DNA from: Janthinobacterium sp. TB1-E2
GTDB taxonomy: Bacteria > Pseudomonadota > Gammaproteobacteria > Burkholderiales > Burkholderiaceae_D
Direction of reading: 5' to 3'
Assembly (NCBI RefSeq): GCF_036885605.1
Contig: NZ_CP142523.1
Coordinates: 5,766,001 to 5,830,000 of the forward strand
Length of the DNA stretch: 64,000 bases
Shown: positions 36,539-44,350 of the stretch, one piece after another
Layout: each line of letters opens with the position of its first letter
Position numbering within the stretch: position 1 is the first letter of the stretch
The notes under the pieces: model-generated
Told to the model about the DNA's origin: nothing
The model's input: the letters and a program-made list of their open reading frames with translations, nothing else
The model's database searches: none
Translations under genes and position numbers: made by a program

Positions 36539-37663
36539 CTACGCCATCTGGCTGATGGTCTTGCGAAAACGGGCAAGGGCAAACGTGAACAGGGCCGTGC
36601 CGATGGCCAGCAGGGCCAGGAACGGTTTCCACACCACGTCGATGCCGGCGCCCCGGTACAGGATCGCCTGGCTCAATTCGACGAAATGCGTGGTCGGGGC
36701 GATCAGCATGATGTTCTGCACCAGTTCAGGCATGCTTTCGCGCGGCGTGCTGCCGCCCGAGAGCATCTGCAGCGGCAGCAGCACGAGGATCAGGAGCATG
36801 CCGAACTGCGGCATGCTGCGCGCCACGGTGGCGAGGAAAATACCCATCGACGTGGTGGCGAACAGGTGCAGGGCCGCGCCACACAGGAACAGCGCGATCG
36901 AGCCTTCGATGGGCACGTGCAGCATGCCGCGCACCACCAGGTTCAGCGACAGGGCGGCGGCCAGCAGCACCACGAGGCCCATCGACCATACCTTGCCCAG
37001 CATGATTTCGGCAGGCGTCACGGGCATCACCAGCAAATGCTCGATGGTGCCGTGTTCGCGCTCGCGTATCAGCGCCGCGCCCGTCAAAATGATCGACAGC
37101 ATCGTCACCTGGTTGATGAGCTCCATCAGCGAGCCAAACCAGGCCTGGCTCAGCGACGGGTTGAAGCGCGCGCGCATCACCAGCTCCACGGGCGAGACGG
37201 TTGCGCCCCGGTAGCGCTTGGCGAATTCCGATATCTCGCCGGCGACGATCTGCTGGATGTAGCCGCTGCCGCTGAAAGCCTGGCTCATGCGCGTGGCGTC
37301 CACGTTCAGCTGCAGTTCCGCCTGGCGTCCGCCCAGCACGTCGGCCTGCAGCTTGGGCGGAATCGTCAGCACGAAGGTGTACTGTCCCGCGTCGAGGCCC
37401 GCGTCGACCTGGCTCTGGTTGATCATGGCCGGCGGCGTGAACTGGGGCGGGAAGAAGGCCGAGGCGATGCGCCCGGACAGCGGCGAGCCATCCTCGTCGA
37501 CGATGGCGATCGACGCCATGTGCAGCGTTTCCGGCTTGGCCGTGGCGGCCACGTAGATCGCCAGTGTGAACGTGTAGAGGATCAGGATCAGCATCATCGG
37601 ATCGCGGATCAGGCTCCAGATTTCCTTCACGCCCAGGCGGTAGATATTTTCAAGGTGGCGCAT
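36539..37663 (-). CDS. ABC-2 type exporter permease (YhhJ-like)
   Basis: A 374-residue inner-membrane permease. One N-terminal helix (MMLILILYTFTLAIYVAATA) is followed by a large periplasmic domain (~residues 45-175) and five to six C-terminal helices, with the ABC-2 signature REREHGTIEHLLVMPVTPAE. It resembles E. coli YhhJ, which sits with RbbA (YhiH) and YhiI. The gene begins 1 base before the end of its ATPase partner region, so the genes are cotranscribed. It forms the translocation channel together with the permease half of the preceding gene. Confidence 0.9.
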   Translation of the reverse strand: MRHLENIYRLGVKEIWSLIRDPMMLILILYTFTLAIYVAATAKPETLHMASIAIVDEDGSPLSGRIASAFFPPQFTPPAMINQSQVDAGLDAGQYTFVLTIPPKLQADVLGGRQAELQLNVDATRMSQAFSGSGYIQQIVAGEISEFAKRYRGATVSPVELVMRARFNPSLSQAWFGSLMELINQVTMLSIILTGAALIREREHGTIEHLLVMPVTPAEIMLGKVWSMGLVVLLAAALSLNLVVRGMLHVPIEGSIALFLCGAALHLFATTSMGIFLATVARSMPQFGMLLILVLLPLQMLSGGSTPRESMPELVQNIMLIAPTTHFVELSQAILYRGAGIDVVWKPFLALLAIGTALFTFALARFRKTISQMA

Positions 37664-37664
37664 A

Positions 37665-40415
37665 TCAGCTCTCCTGCTTCTTCAGCAGCGCCACGGTCAC
37701 GCCGAGAATCACGGGGATCGCCACGATCAACGGCCAGAACGAAGCGTGCAGGTCGCCCAGTCCCAGCGCCTTGTTGAACACGCCCCGGCTGATATTGAGC
37801 ATGTGCGTGGCCGGGTACATCAGGCCGATGGCCTTGCCCACGCCTTCCATCGACGAAACGGGATTGAGCAGGCCGGAAAACTGGATGGCCGGGATCATGG
37901 TGCCGATCATGGTCACGAACAGCGCCGCGATCTGGCTGCGCGTAAAGGTCGAGGCGAACAGGCCGATGCCGGTGGCGCAGATATTGAAGATGAACGTGGC
38001 GCCGATCAGGGTCGCCAGGCTGCCCTTGACCGGCACGCCAAAAGCGGTCACCGCCAGCAGCGCCATGAGAAGGAAGTTGAACATGGCCAGCACGACGTAG
38101 GGCACCTGCTTGCCGAGCAAGAATTCCAGGCGCGTGACGGGCGTCACGTACAGGTTGATGATGGAACCCAGTTCCTTTTCGCGCACGACGGACAGCGCCG
38201 CCAGCATGGCCGGCAGCATCAGCAGCAGCAGGGGAATCACGGCCGGCACCATGGCCGGCAGGCTTTTCACGTCGGGGTTGTAGCGGTAGCGCGTCTGGAT
38301 GGCGACGGGGTTGCTCATCGTGATGCCATAGCGGTGCAAGGCCTGGTCGGCCAGCCACAGCTGATGCATGCCCTGCACGTAGCCTTGCACGGTTTCCGCG
38401 CGCATCGGCATGGCGCCGTCAATCCACGCGCCCACCTGGGCCGGCGCGCCGCGCTGCACGTCGCGCGCGAAGCCGGGCGGGATCTCGATGGCCAGCGACA
38501 GTTCTCCGCTGCGCATGCGCTTGTCGATATCGGCATAGTCGCGCAGCGGCGGGCGTTCGATGAAATAGCGCGAGCCGGCCAGGTTGTTCGTGTAATTCTG
38601 GCTCAACGTCGTCTGGTCGTGGTCGAGCACCGCGTAACTCAAGTCTTCCACATCGAGGCTGATGCCGAAGCCGATAACGAATAGCAGCAGCACGGAGCCG
38701 CCCAGCGCCAGGGTCAGGCGCACGGGATCGCGGCGCAATTCCAGCGTTTCGCGCCACATGTAGCTGAGCATGCGGCCCAGGCTGAAACGGCTGCGCCTAC
38801 GCTCCTGTTGCGGTGCGACCGCTTCCGCCTTCTGCACGGGCGCCTCGCTTTCCTGCGCCGCCGGCGCCGTGCCGCCGCCCGCCTCTTCCAGGTAGGCGAT
38901 GAAAGCCGCTTCCAGCGAGGGCGCGCCCTTCTTGCGCACCAGTTCGGCCGGCGCATCGCTGACCAGCACTTTACCCGCATGCATCAGCGAGATACGGTCG
39001 CAGCGCTCGGCCTCGTTCATGAAGTGGGTGGAGATGAAAATGGTGACGTGGTCGCGCCGCGCCAGCTCGATCATCAGGCGCCAGAAATTGTCGCGCGCGA
39101 TGGGGTCGACGCCGGACGTCGGCTCGTCGAGGATCAGCATTTCCGGCTTGTGCACCATGGCCACGGCCAAGGACAGCCGCTGGCGTATGCCCAGCGGCAG
39201 GCTGTCGGGCAAGTCGTCCATCACCGCACCCAAGTCGAAGCGCTGCGCCATCTCGTCGATGCGCGCAGGTATCTCGCCCTCTGGCACGTGGAACAGGCGC
39301 GCGTGCAGCACGAGGTTCTGGCGTACCGTCAGTTCGCTGTACAGCGAGAACGCCTGCGACATGTAGCCGACCCGCCGGCGCGTGTCGATATCGCTGGAAT
39401 CGACCTGCTTGCCGAACAGCCAGGCCTTGCCCTCGGTCGCGGGCAGCAAGCCCGTGAGCATCTTCATGGTGGTCGACTTGCCGCAGCCGTTCGAGCCCAG
39501 GAAGCCGAAGATTTCGCCGCGGCCGATGCGGAAATTCACATGGTCGACGGCCGTAAAATCGCCGAAGCGCATGGTCAGGTCCTGCGCCTCGATGGCGACG
39601 TCCTGCGCGCTGGCGGCATCGAGCGGCGTGATGACGACGGGCTGGTGGCCCGCGCGCTTCGCTTCCGGCAGCAGCTTGATGAAGGCCGCTTCCAGGTTGC
39701 CGCTGTCCGTGCGCGCCAGCAGTTCGGCCGGCGTGCCCGTATCGAGCACCCTGCCGTCATCCATGGCGACCAGCCAATCGAAGCGCTGCGCCTCGTCCAT
39801 GTAGGCCGTGGCCACCATCACGCTCATTTGCGGGCGCTGCACGCGGATGCCGGCGATCAGGTCCCAGAACTGGGCGCGCGCCAGCGGATCGACGCCGGTG
39901 GTCGGCTCGTCGAGAATCAGCAGGTCGGGATCGTGGATCAGCGCGCAGCACAGGCCCAGCTTCTGCTTCATGCCGCCCGACAGCTTGCCGGCCGGGCGCG
40001 CGAGGAACGATTGCAAACCCGTACTGCGGGTCAGCTGGTCGATGCGGCGGCGGCGCTCGGCCGCGTCGTGGCCGAACAGGCGCGCGAAAAACTGCAGGTT
40101 TTCCTCGACCGACAGGGTCGGATACAGATTCTTGCCCAGGCCTTGCGGCATGTAGGCGATGCGCGGACAGACGTCGTCGCGGTGGCGCGCATCGCGCATG
40201 TCGCCGCCCAGCGCCATCACTGTGCCCTGCTGCACGGCGCGCGCGCCCGCCACCAGCGACAGCAAGCTCGATTTGCCCACGCCATCGGGACCGATCAAGC
40301 CCACCATGCGGCCGGCCGGCACATCGAGGTCGATGCCGTCCAGCGCCACCGTCTTGCCGTAATGCTGGCTGACGCCGCGGATGCTGACGACAGGGGAAGT
40401 GGAAGCCACAGTCAC
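37665..40415 (-). CDS. ABC transporter with two ATPase domains and a fused permease (RbbA/YhiH type)
   Basis: A 916-residue fusion. ATPase 1 (~residues 8-240): Walker A GLIGPDGVGKSS, signature KLSGGMKQKLGLC, Walker B LLILDEPTTGVDP. ATPase 2 (~275-510): Walker A LGSNGCGKSTT, Walker B MLILDEPTSGVDP, but the signature is altered to LPLGIRQRLSLA. Residues ~545-916 form an ABC-2 permease with a long periplasmic loop. E. coli RbbA/YhiH has the same length and order. Its ATG overlaps the HlyD gene stop. It should power export through the HlyD adaptor and NodT channel of the same operon. Confidence 0.92.
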   Translation of the reverse strand: MTVASTSPVVSIRGVSQHYGKTVALDGIDLDVPAGRMVGLIGPDGVGKSSLLSLVAGARAVQQGTVMALGGDMRDARHRDDVCPRIAYMPQGLGKNLYPTLSVEENLQFFARLFGHDAAERRRRIDQLTRSTGLQSFLARPAGKLSGGMKQKLGLCCALIHDPDLLILDEPTTGVDPLARAQFWDLIAGIRVQRPQMSVMVATAYMDEAQRFDWLVAMDDGRVLDTGTPAELLARTDSGNLEAAFIKLLPEAKRAGHQPVVITPLDAASAQDVAIEAQDLTMRFGDFTAVDHVNFRIGRGEIFGFLGSNGCGKSTTMKMLTGLLPATEGKAWLFGKQVDSSDIDTRRRVGYMSQAFSLYSELTVRQNLVLHARLFHVPEGEIPARIDEMAQRFDLGAVMDDLPDSLPLGIRQRLSLAVAMVHKPEMLILDEPTSGVDPIARDNFWRLMIELARRDHVTIFISTHFMNEAERCDRISLMHAGKVLVSDAPAELVRKKGAPSLEAAFIAYLEEAGGGTAPAAQESEAPVQKAEAVAPQQERRRSRFSLGRMLSYMWRETLELRRDPVRLTLALGGSVLLLFVIGFGISLDVEDLSYAVLDHDQTTLSQNYTNNLAGSRYFIERPPLRDYADIDKRMRSGELSLAIEIPPGFARDVQRGAPAQVGAWIDGAMPMRAETVQGYVQGMHQLWLADQALHRYGITMSNPVAIQTRYRYNPDVKSLPAMVPAVIPLLLLMLPAMLAALSVVREKELGSIINLYVTPVTRLEFLLGKQVPYVVLAMFNFLLMALLAVTAFGVPVKGSLATLIGATFIFNICATGIGLFASTFTRSQIAALFVTMIGTMIPAIQFSGLLNPVSSMEGVGKAIGLMYPATHMLNISRGVFNKALGLGDLHASFWPLIVAIPVILGVTVALLKKQES

Positions 40416-41485
40416 TGCGGAACCTTCGCCGTCAGTTCAGCGGGCCAGGCCTGCTTCCCGTCGAGACGCACCCAGGCCACGCCAGGCAAGCCCACTTTCA
40501 CCAGCGCCAGATGCTTTTGCAGCAGCTCGCGGCTGATCTGCGCTTTCACGCGGAACATCAGTTTCTGGCGTTCGCTGGCCGTTTCCACGGTCTTCGGCGT
40601 GAACTGCGCGCTGGCGGCGACGAACGAGATCGTCGCGGGAATCACGTACTGGGGCGCCGCGTCGAGGATGATGCGTACTTCGCCGCCCAGCGCCACCTTG
40701 CCGGCCGCCGTCTCGGGCAGGAAGAAGGTCATGTAGACGTCGGACAGGTCGACCAGGTTGAGCACCTTGCCGCCGCCGGCCAGCACTTCGCCCTGCTGCG
40801 CCACCAGGTATTGCACGCGGCCGTCGCGCGGCGCCGCCAGCTGGCCATCGGCCAGGTCGGCGTCGATGCGCGCCGTCGTCGCCTCGGCCGCCACGACGGC
40901 GGAACGCGAACCGACCACCTGCGCCTTGGCCGCGTCGATGGCCGCCTGCGCCGCCGTCACCTGCGCCCTGGCCGCATTCAGGGCGGCGGCCACGCTGCGC
41001 ACGCGGGCGCGGTCGTCGTCGAGTTCCTGCACCGAGGAAGCGCCTTCTTTCGACAGGGTTTCGGAGCGGGCCAGGCGGCGCTTGGCCGCATCGAGTTCGC
41101 TTTCGCGCTGCGCCACCATGGCCAGCGCGGCCGCCTTGTCGCTCTCGCGCACGGCCACCTGCGCCTGCGCGCCGACCACCGCATCGGATGCCTGCTGCTG
41201 GCGCGCGCGCGCCTCGTCGCGCTGGGCCGCCAGCGAGTCCACCTGCATGGTTGCCAGCGGCTGGCCGGCCTTGACGAAGTCGCCTTCGCGCACGAGGATC
41301 TCCTTGACCCGGCCGGCCAGCTTGGTGGCGACATCGATTTCCGTCGCCTCGATGCGGCCATTGCCGCTGACAAAACCTTCGCCAGGACCGGTGGGACGCA
41401 TTTTTTGCCAGGCCACATAGCCGAGCACGAGAACGGCCACGACGAGCGCCGCGGGGATGAGTTTTTTCTTCAATTGAGCATTCAT
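40412..41485 (-). CDS. HlyD-family periplasmic adaptor (YhiI-like)
   Basis: A 357-residue membrane fusion protein. It has an N-terminal anchor helix (LIPAALVVAVLVLGYVAW), a lipoyl/barrel-sandwich start GRIEATEIDVATKLAGRV, then an Ala/Gln/Arg-rich coiled-coil hairpin (~residues 85-215), the returning APRDGRVQYLVAQQGEVLA half, and a beta-barrel domain. It bridges the inner-membrane ABC transporter and the outer-membrane factor encoded on either side. The stop overlaps the ABC gene start by 4 bases. Confidence 0.92.
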   Translation of the reverse strand: MNAQLKKKLIPAALVVAVLVLGYVAWQKMRPTGPGEGFVSGNGRIEATEIDVATKLAGRVKEILVREGDFVKAGQPLATMQVDSLAAQRDEARARQQQASDAVVGAQAQVAVRESDKAAALAMVAQRESELDAAKRRLARSETLSKEGASSVQELDDDRARVRSVAAALNAARAQVTAAQAAIDAAKAQVVGSRSAVVAAEATTARIDADLADGQLAAPRDGRVQYLVAQQGEVLAGGGKVLNLVDLSDVYMTFFLPETAAGKVALGGEVRIILDAAPQYVIPATISFVAASAQFTPKTVETASERQKLMFRVKAQISRELLQKHLALVKVGLPGVAWVRLDGKQAWPAELTAKVPQ

Positions 41486-41503
41486 GGTATCGGGGCGATC
41501 AAA

Positions 41504-42943
41504 TTAGTGGGTGGAAGCGGCGGCGGAGGCGACGGGCGCGCCGCCGCCCAGGGCCGCATACAGGCTGACCTGGCTCGAGAGCAGCGCGCGGCGCGTCTGC
41601 ACCAGCTGCTGCTCGACCGTCAGCAAGTCGCGCTGCGCATCGAGCACTTCCAGGTAGGGTGCGGCGCCATTGTCGTAGCGCAGCTTGGCCAGGCGCGCCC
41701 GTTCGCTCTGCGCCGCCAACGTCGTCTTGCCGATGTCGACCTGCAGCGCCAGCCAGCGCCGGTTCGACAGCGCGTCGGCCACTTCGCGGAACGCGCCCTG
41801 CACGCTCTTTTCATAATTGGCCACGGCCACGTCGCGGCGCACCTCGGCCAAGTCCATATTGGCGCGCAAACGGCCCGCGTCAAAGATCGGCAGCACCATG
41901 CGCGGCGCGAGATTCCAGGCGCCGCTGCCCGAGTCGAACAAACCGTTCAATTCCGCGCTGGCCGTGCCGTAGGCGGCCGTCAGTGAAATCGTCGGGAAGA
42001 AGGCGGCGCGCGCGGCGCCGATATTGGCTTGCGCGGCACGCAACTGGTGTTCGGCCGCGATCAGGTCGGGACGCTGCGTGAGTAAAGCCGAGGGCAAGCC
42101 CGCATGCAGCGGCTGCAGCACGCTGGCGTCGTCGAAACGGCGCACCTCAGCCACCGGCGTCAGATCGACGGGGCCGCCCACCAGCTGGGCCAGCGCGTGC
42201 GCCTGCACGGCGCGCGCCTGTTCCAGCTGAGCCGACAGCGAGAGGGCCTGGCTGAGCAGGGTTTCCACCTGCGTCAGGTCCAGCTTGGAAATCGACCCCA
42301 CTTCAAAACGGCGGGTGAAGATGCGCAGCGATTCGGCGCGGCTGTCGACCGTGGCGCGCGCCAGTTCCACGCGCTCATCGAGTTCGCGCAAGCCCAGGTA
42401 GCCATTGGCCACCTGCGCCACGAGGGCCACGCCGACGGCGCGGCGCGCCTCGTCGCTGGCCAGCAGGGTTTGCAGCGCGCTGTCTTTGAGGCTGCGTACC
42501 CTGCCCCAGAAATCGAGTTCCCAGGCGCTCACGTTCAAGCCCGCCTGGTACTGCGCGCTCGTCATGGCGCGGCCCGTCGGACTCAGGTCATCTGGCATGC
42601 GTGCGCGGCTGCCGGAGGCGCCCAGCGCGATAGTGGGAAATTGCTCCGCGCGCTGGATGCCATACGCGGCGCGCGCCTCTTCCACGCGCAAGGCAGCGAT
42701 GCGGATGTCGCGGTTGCTGGCCAGCGCCTGCGCAATGAGCGCCTGCAGACGTGGATCGGCAAAATAGCTTTGCCAGGCGACGTCGGGCGCATGCGCGCCG
42801 GCGGGATCGGTTTCCGGATACTGCGCCGCCACGGGCAGCGGCGGTGGCGCATACGCCGGCGCCATCGAGGCGCAGCCGGCCAGGGCCAGCGTGGCTGCCA
42901 GTGCGGCCAGCATGGCGTGGTGTGGCAAGGTAAGAACAGCCAT
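41504..42943 (-). CDS. NodT-family outer-membrane efflux lipoprotein
   Basis: About 479 residues. The N-terminus is a lipoprotein signal with lipobox LALAGCAS. Two outer-membrane-factor repeats follow (SYFADPRLQALIAQALASN, VALVAQVANGYLGLRELDER, then TLLSQALSLSAQLEQARA and RPDLIAAEHQLRAAQANIGA), as in TolC/NodT trimeric channels. Three ATGs lie close together at 42952, 42949 and 42943; GGAAG fits the last one best. It supplies the exit duct for the HlyD/ABC pump downstream and lies 16 bases after the FabI-like gene. Confidence 0.92.
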   Translation of the reverse strand: MAVLTLPHHAMLAALAATLALAGCASMAPAYAPPPLPVAAQYPETDPAGAHAPDVAWQSYFADPRLQALIAQALASNRDIRIAALRVEEARAAYGIQRAEQFPTIALGASGSRARMPDDLSPTGRAMTSAQYQAGLNVSAWELDFWGRVRSLKDSALQTLLASDEARRAVGVALVAQVANGYLGLRELDERVELARATVDSRAESLRIFTRRFEVGSISKLDLTQVETLLSQALSLSAQLEQARAVQAHALAQLVGGPVDLTPVAEVRRFDDASVLQPLHAGLPSALLTQRPDLIAAEHQLRAAQANIGAARAAFFPTISLTAAYGTASAELNGLFDSGSGAWNLAPRMVLPIFDAGRLRANMDLAEVRRDVAVANYEKSVQGAFREVADALSNRRWLALQVDIGKTTLAAQSERARLAKLRYDNGAAPYLEVLDAQRDLLTVEQQLVQTRRALLSSQVSLYAALGGGAPVASAAASTH

Positions 42944-42959
42944 GGTCATCATCTTCCAG

Positions 42960-43742
42960 TCAATTCAGAATGTTGTAGCCGCCATCGACGTACAGGGTGC
43001 CGCCCGTGATGGCGCGCGCGCCGCCGCCGGCGAGGAAGGCGCACAGCGCGCCCACGTCCTCGATGGTGGCTAGGCGGCGCATGGGCGAACGTTCGATGGC
43101 GTCGGCCATCAGGCGGTCGAAATGGGCGATGCCGGAAGCGGCCCGCGTTTCCAGTGGCCCCGGCGAAATGGCGTTGACTCTGATGCCTTGCGGGCCCAGT
43201 TCGGCGGCCAGGTAACGCACGGACGCTTCCAGCGCCGCCTTCACGGGCCCCATCAGGCCGTAGTCGGCGATGACTTCCTCGGCGCCCAGATAACTCATGG
43301 TCATCAAGCTGCCGCCGTCCGGCATCAGCGGTTCGGCCAGTTTCGCCATGCGCATGAAGGAGTGGCAGGAGACATCCATCGCCTGCGCAAAGCCGTCGGC
43401 GGAGCTGTCCGTCACGCGGCCATGCAAATCGTGTTTCGGCGCATAGGCGATGGAATGGACGACGAAGTCGATGCGCCCCCACTGCCGTTCGATCTGCGCG
43501 AACAGCGCCTCCAATTGCCCCGGCACGGCCACGTCGAGCGGCGCCATGATCGACGCCTGCACTTGCTGCGCCAGCGGTTCCACGTGCGTTCTCGCCTTGT
43601 CATTGAGCCAGGTGACGGCCAGTTCCGCGCCGGCCGCGCGCAGGGCGTTGGCACAGCCCCAGGCGATGCTTTGCGCATTGGCGATGCCCACCACCAGCCC
43701 CCGCTTGCCCTGCAAAGACAGCTGCTGCAAGGGGGCCGTCAT
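42960..43742 (-). CDS. FabI-like enoyl-ACP reductase (SDR superfamily)
   Basis: A 260-residue NAD(P)-dependent short-chain reductase of the FabI type. The cofactor motif is the FabI form GLVVGIANAQSIAWG. The strand VVHSIAYAP and catalytic residues fall in SYLGAEEVIADYGLMGPVKA (Tyr and Lys), with late GPLETRAASGI and ITGGTLYVDGG. FabI reduces enoyl-ACP in fatty acid synthesis; here the gene heads an exporter and acyl-CoA cluster, so the substrate may be another enoyl thioester, and it is unlikely to be the housekeeping copy. ATG 43742 gives the normal length and overlaps a small upstream ORF (ATGA); a GTG at 43769 is the alternative. Confidence 0.87.
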   Translation of the reverse strand: MTAPLQQLSLQGKRGLVVGIANAQSIAWGCANALRAAGAELAVTWLNDKARTHVEPLAQQVQASIMAPLDVAVPGQLEALFAQIERQWGRIDFVVHSIAYAPKHDLHGRVTDSSADGFAQAMDVSCHSFMRMAKLAEPLMPDGGSLMTMSYLGAEEVIADYGLMGPVKAALEASVRYLAAELGPQGIRVNAISPGPLETRAASGIAHFDRLMADAIERSPMRRLATIEDVGALCAFLAGGGARAITGGTLYVDGGYNILN

Positions 43743-43924
43743 GCCGGGACTGGACGCAGGGCGGGCCACGGCGTGGCCGCCTGCACGCTACGCACGGCGC
43801 CGGCGCGCATGGCGGCGGCGCACATGGCCAGCGTAACGCCGCCAGCGCGCGCATACGGCAAGGCAATCGGAGTGTGGGGATGGAGGGTACTGCACGCGTC
43901 AGGCGCGGGGGTCTGCATCTTCAT
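43739..43924 (-). CDS. possible small ORF at the head of the exporter/acyl cluster
   Basis: A 61-residue ORF starting MKMQTPAPDACSTLHPHTPI, with an Ala-rich, mildly amphipathic middle (GGVTLAMCAAAMRAGAV). GGAAG precedes its ATG and its TGA overlaps the FabI-like ATG by 4 bases. No family recognised. It may be a real regulator or leader translated first in the long 5' region, or just an open frame in GC-rich DNA. Confidence 0.4.
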   Translation of the reverse strand: MKMQTPAPDACSTLHPHTPIALPYARAGGVTLAMCAAAMRAGAVRSVQAATPWPALRPVPA

Positions 43925-44068
43925 GAATCGGCTTCCGTTACTGAAATTCGAGGCCGGCACCAGTGCATTCTCGGGGAACTGGTACAGGGCGAAAATTACT
44001 CTACAGCATTTAGATACGTGATTCGCGATGAGTCCGGTCCGCATGCTTATCGTTTTGAGCTAGGTCAA

Positions 44069-44110
44069 CTATAAGTGCGATTGCGGCAATGCAACATTGA
44101 TATACATCAA
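44069..44110 (-). promoter_or_regulatory. FNR/ANR box with class II promoter geometry
   Basis: TTGAT-ATAC-ATCAA at 44097-44110 is a perfect match to the FNR/ANR consensus TTGAT-N4-ATCAA. On the minus strand a -10-like TTATAG at 44074-44069 sits so that a start near 44062 would place the box centre at -41.5, the class II activator position. The next genes on this strand are the FabI-exporter-AckA cluster. Confidence 0.75.
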
Positions 44111-44283
44111 ATTCTACATCAATATTATTTAAATGAACTAATTGACAAGCAAGCGAATCGCGGTGCCTTTTTGATAACTCCGTGGGGCTGGCGCACAGAA
44201 AAGCGGCCGCACAAAAAGAAGGGGGATTGCCTGGAAAACAAGCGGTGGGGCGACTTGGCGCGCGGCGCCAGGCGGGAAGCGGG

Positions 44284-44322
44284 AAAAATCGGGGCCATGC
44301 TATTGCGATGCAACATGGCCCC
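44284..44322 (-). terminator. intrinsic terminator after the M64 peptidase gene
   Basis: GGGGCCATG (44291-44299) pairs with CATGGCCCC (44314-44322) around a 14-base loop, and the minus strand continues GATTTTT. It separates the peptidase from the FNR-box cluster. Confidence 0.75.
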
Positions 44323-44350
44323 ATGCACTACTGGAATGACAGGAGCGACT

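Larger units (their letters stand above)
43925..44350. other. intergenic control region
   Basis: This 426-base stretch has no convincing gene apart from the small ORF ending in it. It is more AT-rich than its surroundings at 43960-44180. It holds a perfect FNR/ANR box (44097-44110) and the terminator of the M64 gene (44284-44322). The mapped layout predicts a leader of about 320 bases before the FabI-like gene. Confidence 0.75.

Noticed and set aside
32823..37214. Very long plus-strand open frame (over 1,400 codons)
   Set aside because: It lies antisense to five genes with clear motifs, is rich in Gly/Arg/His/Gln as expected from reverse reading of GC-rich codons, and has no domains.
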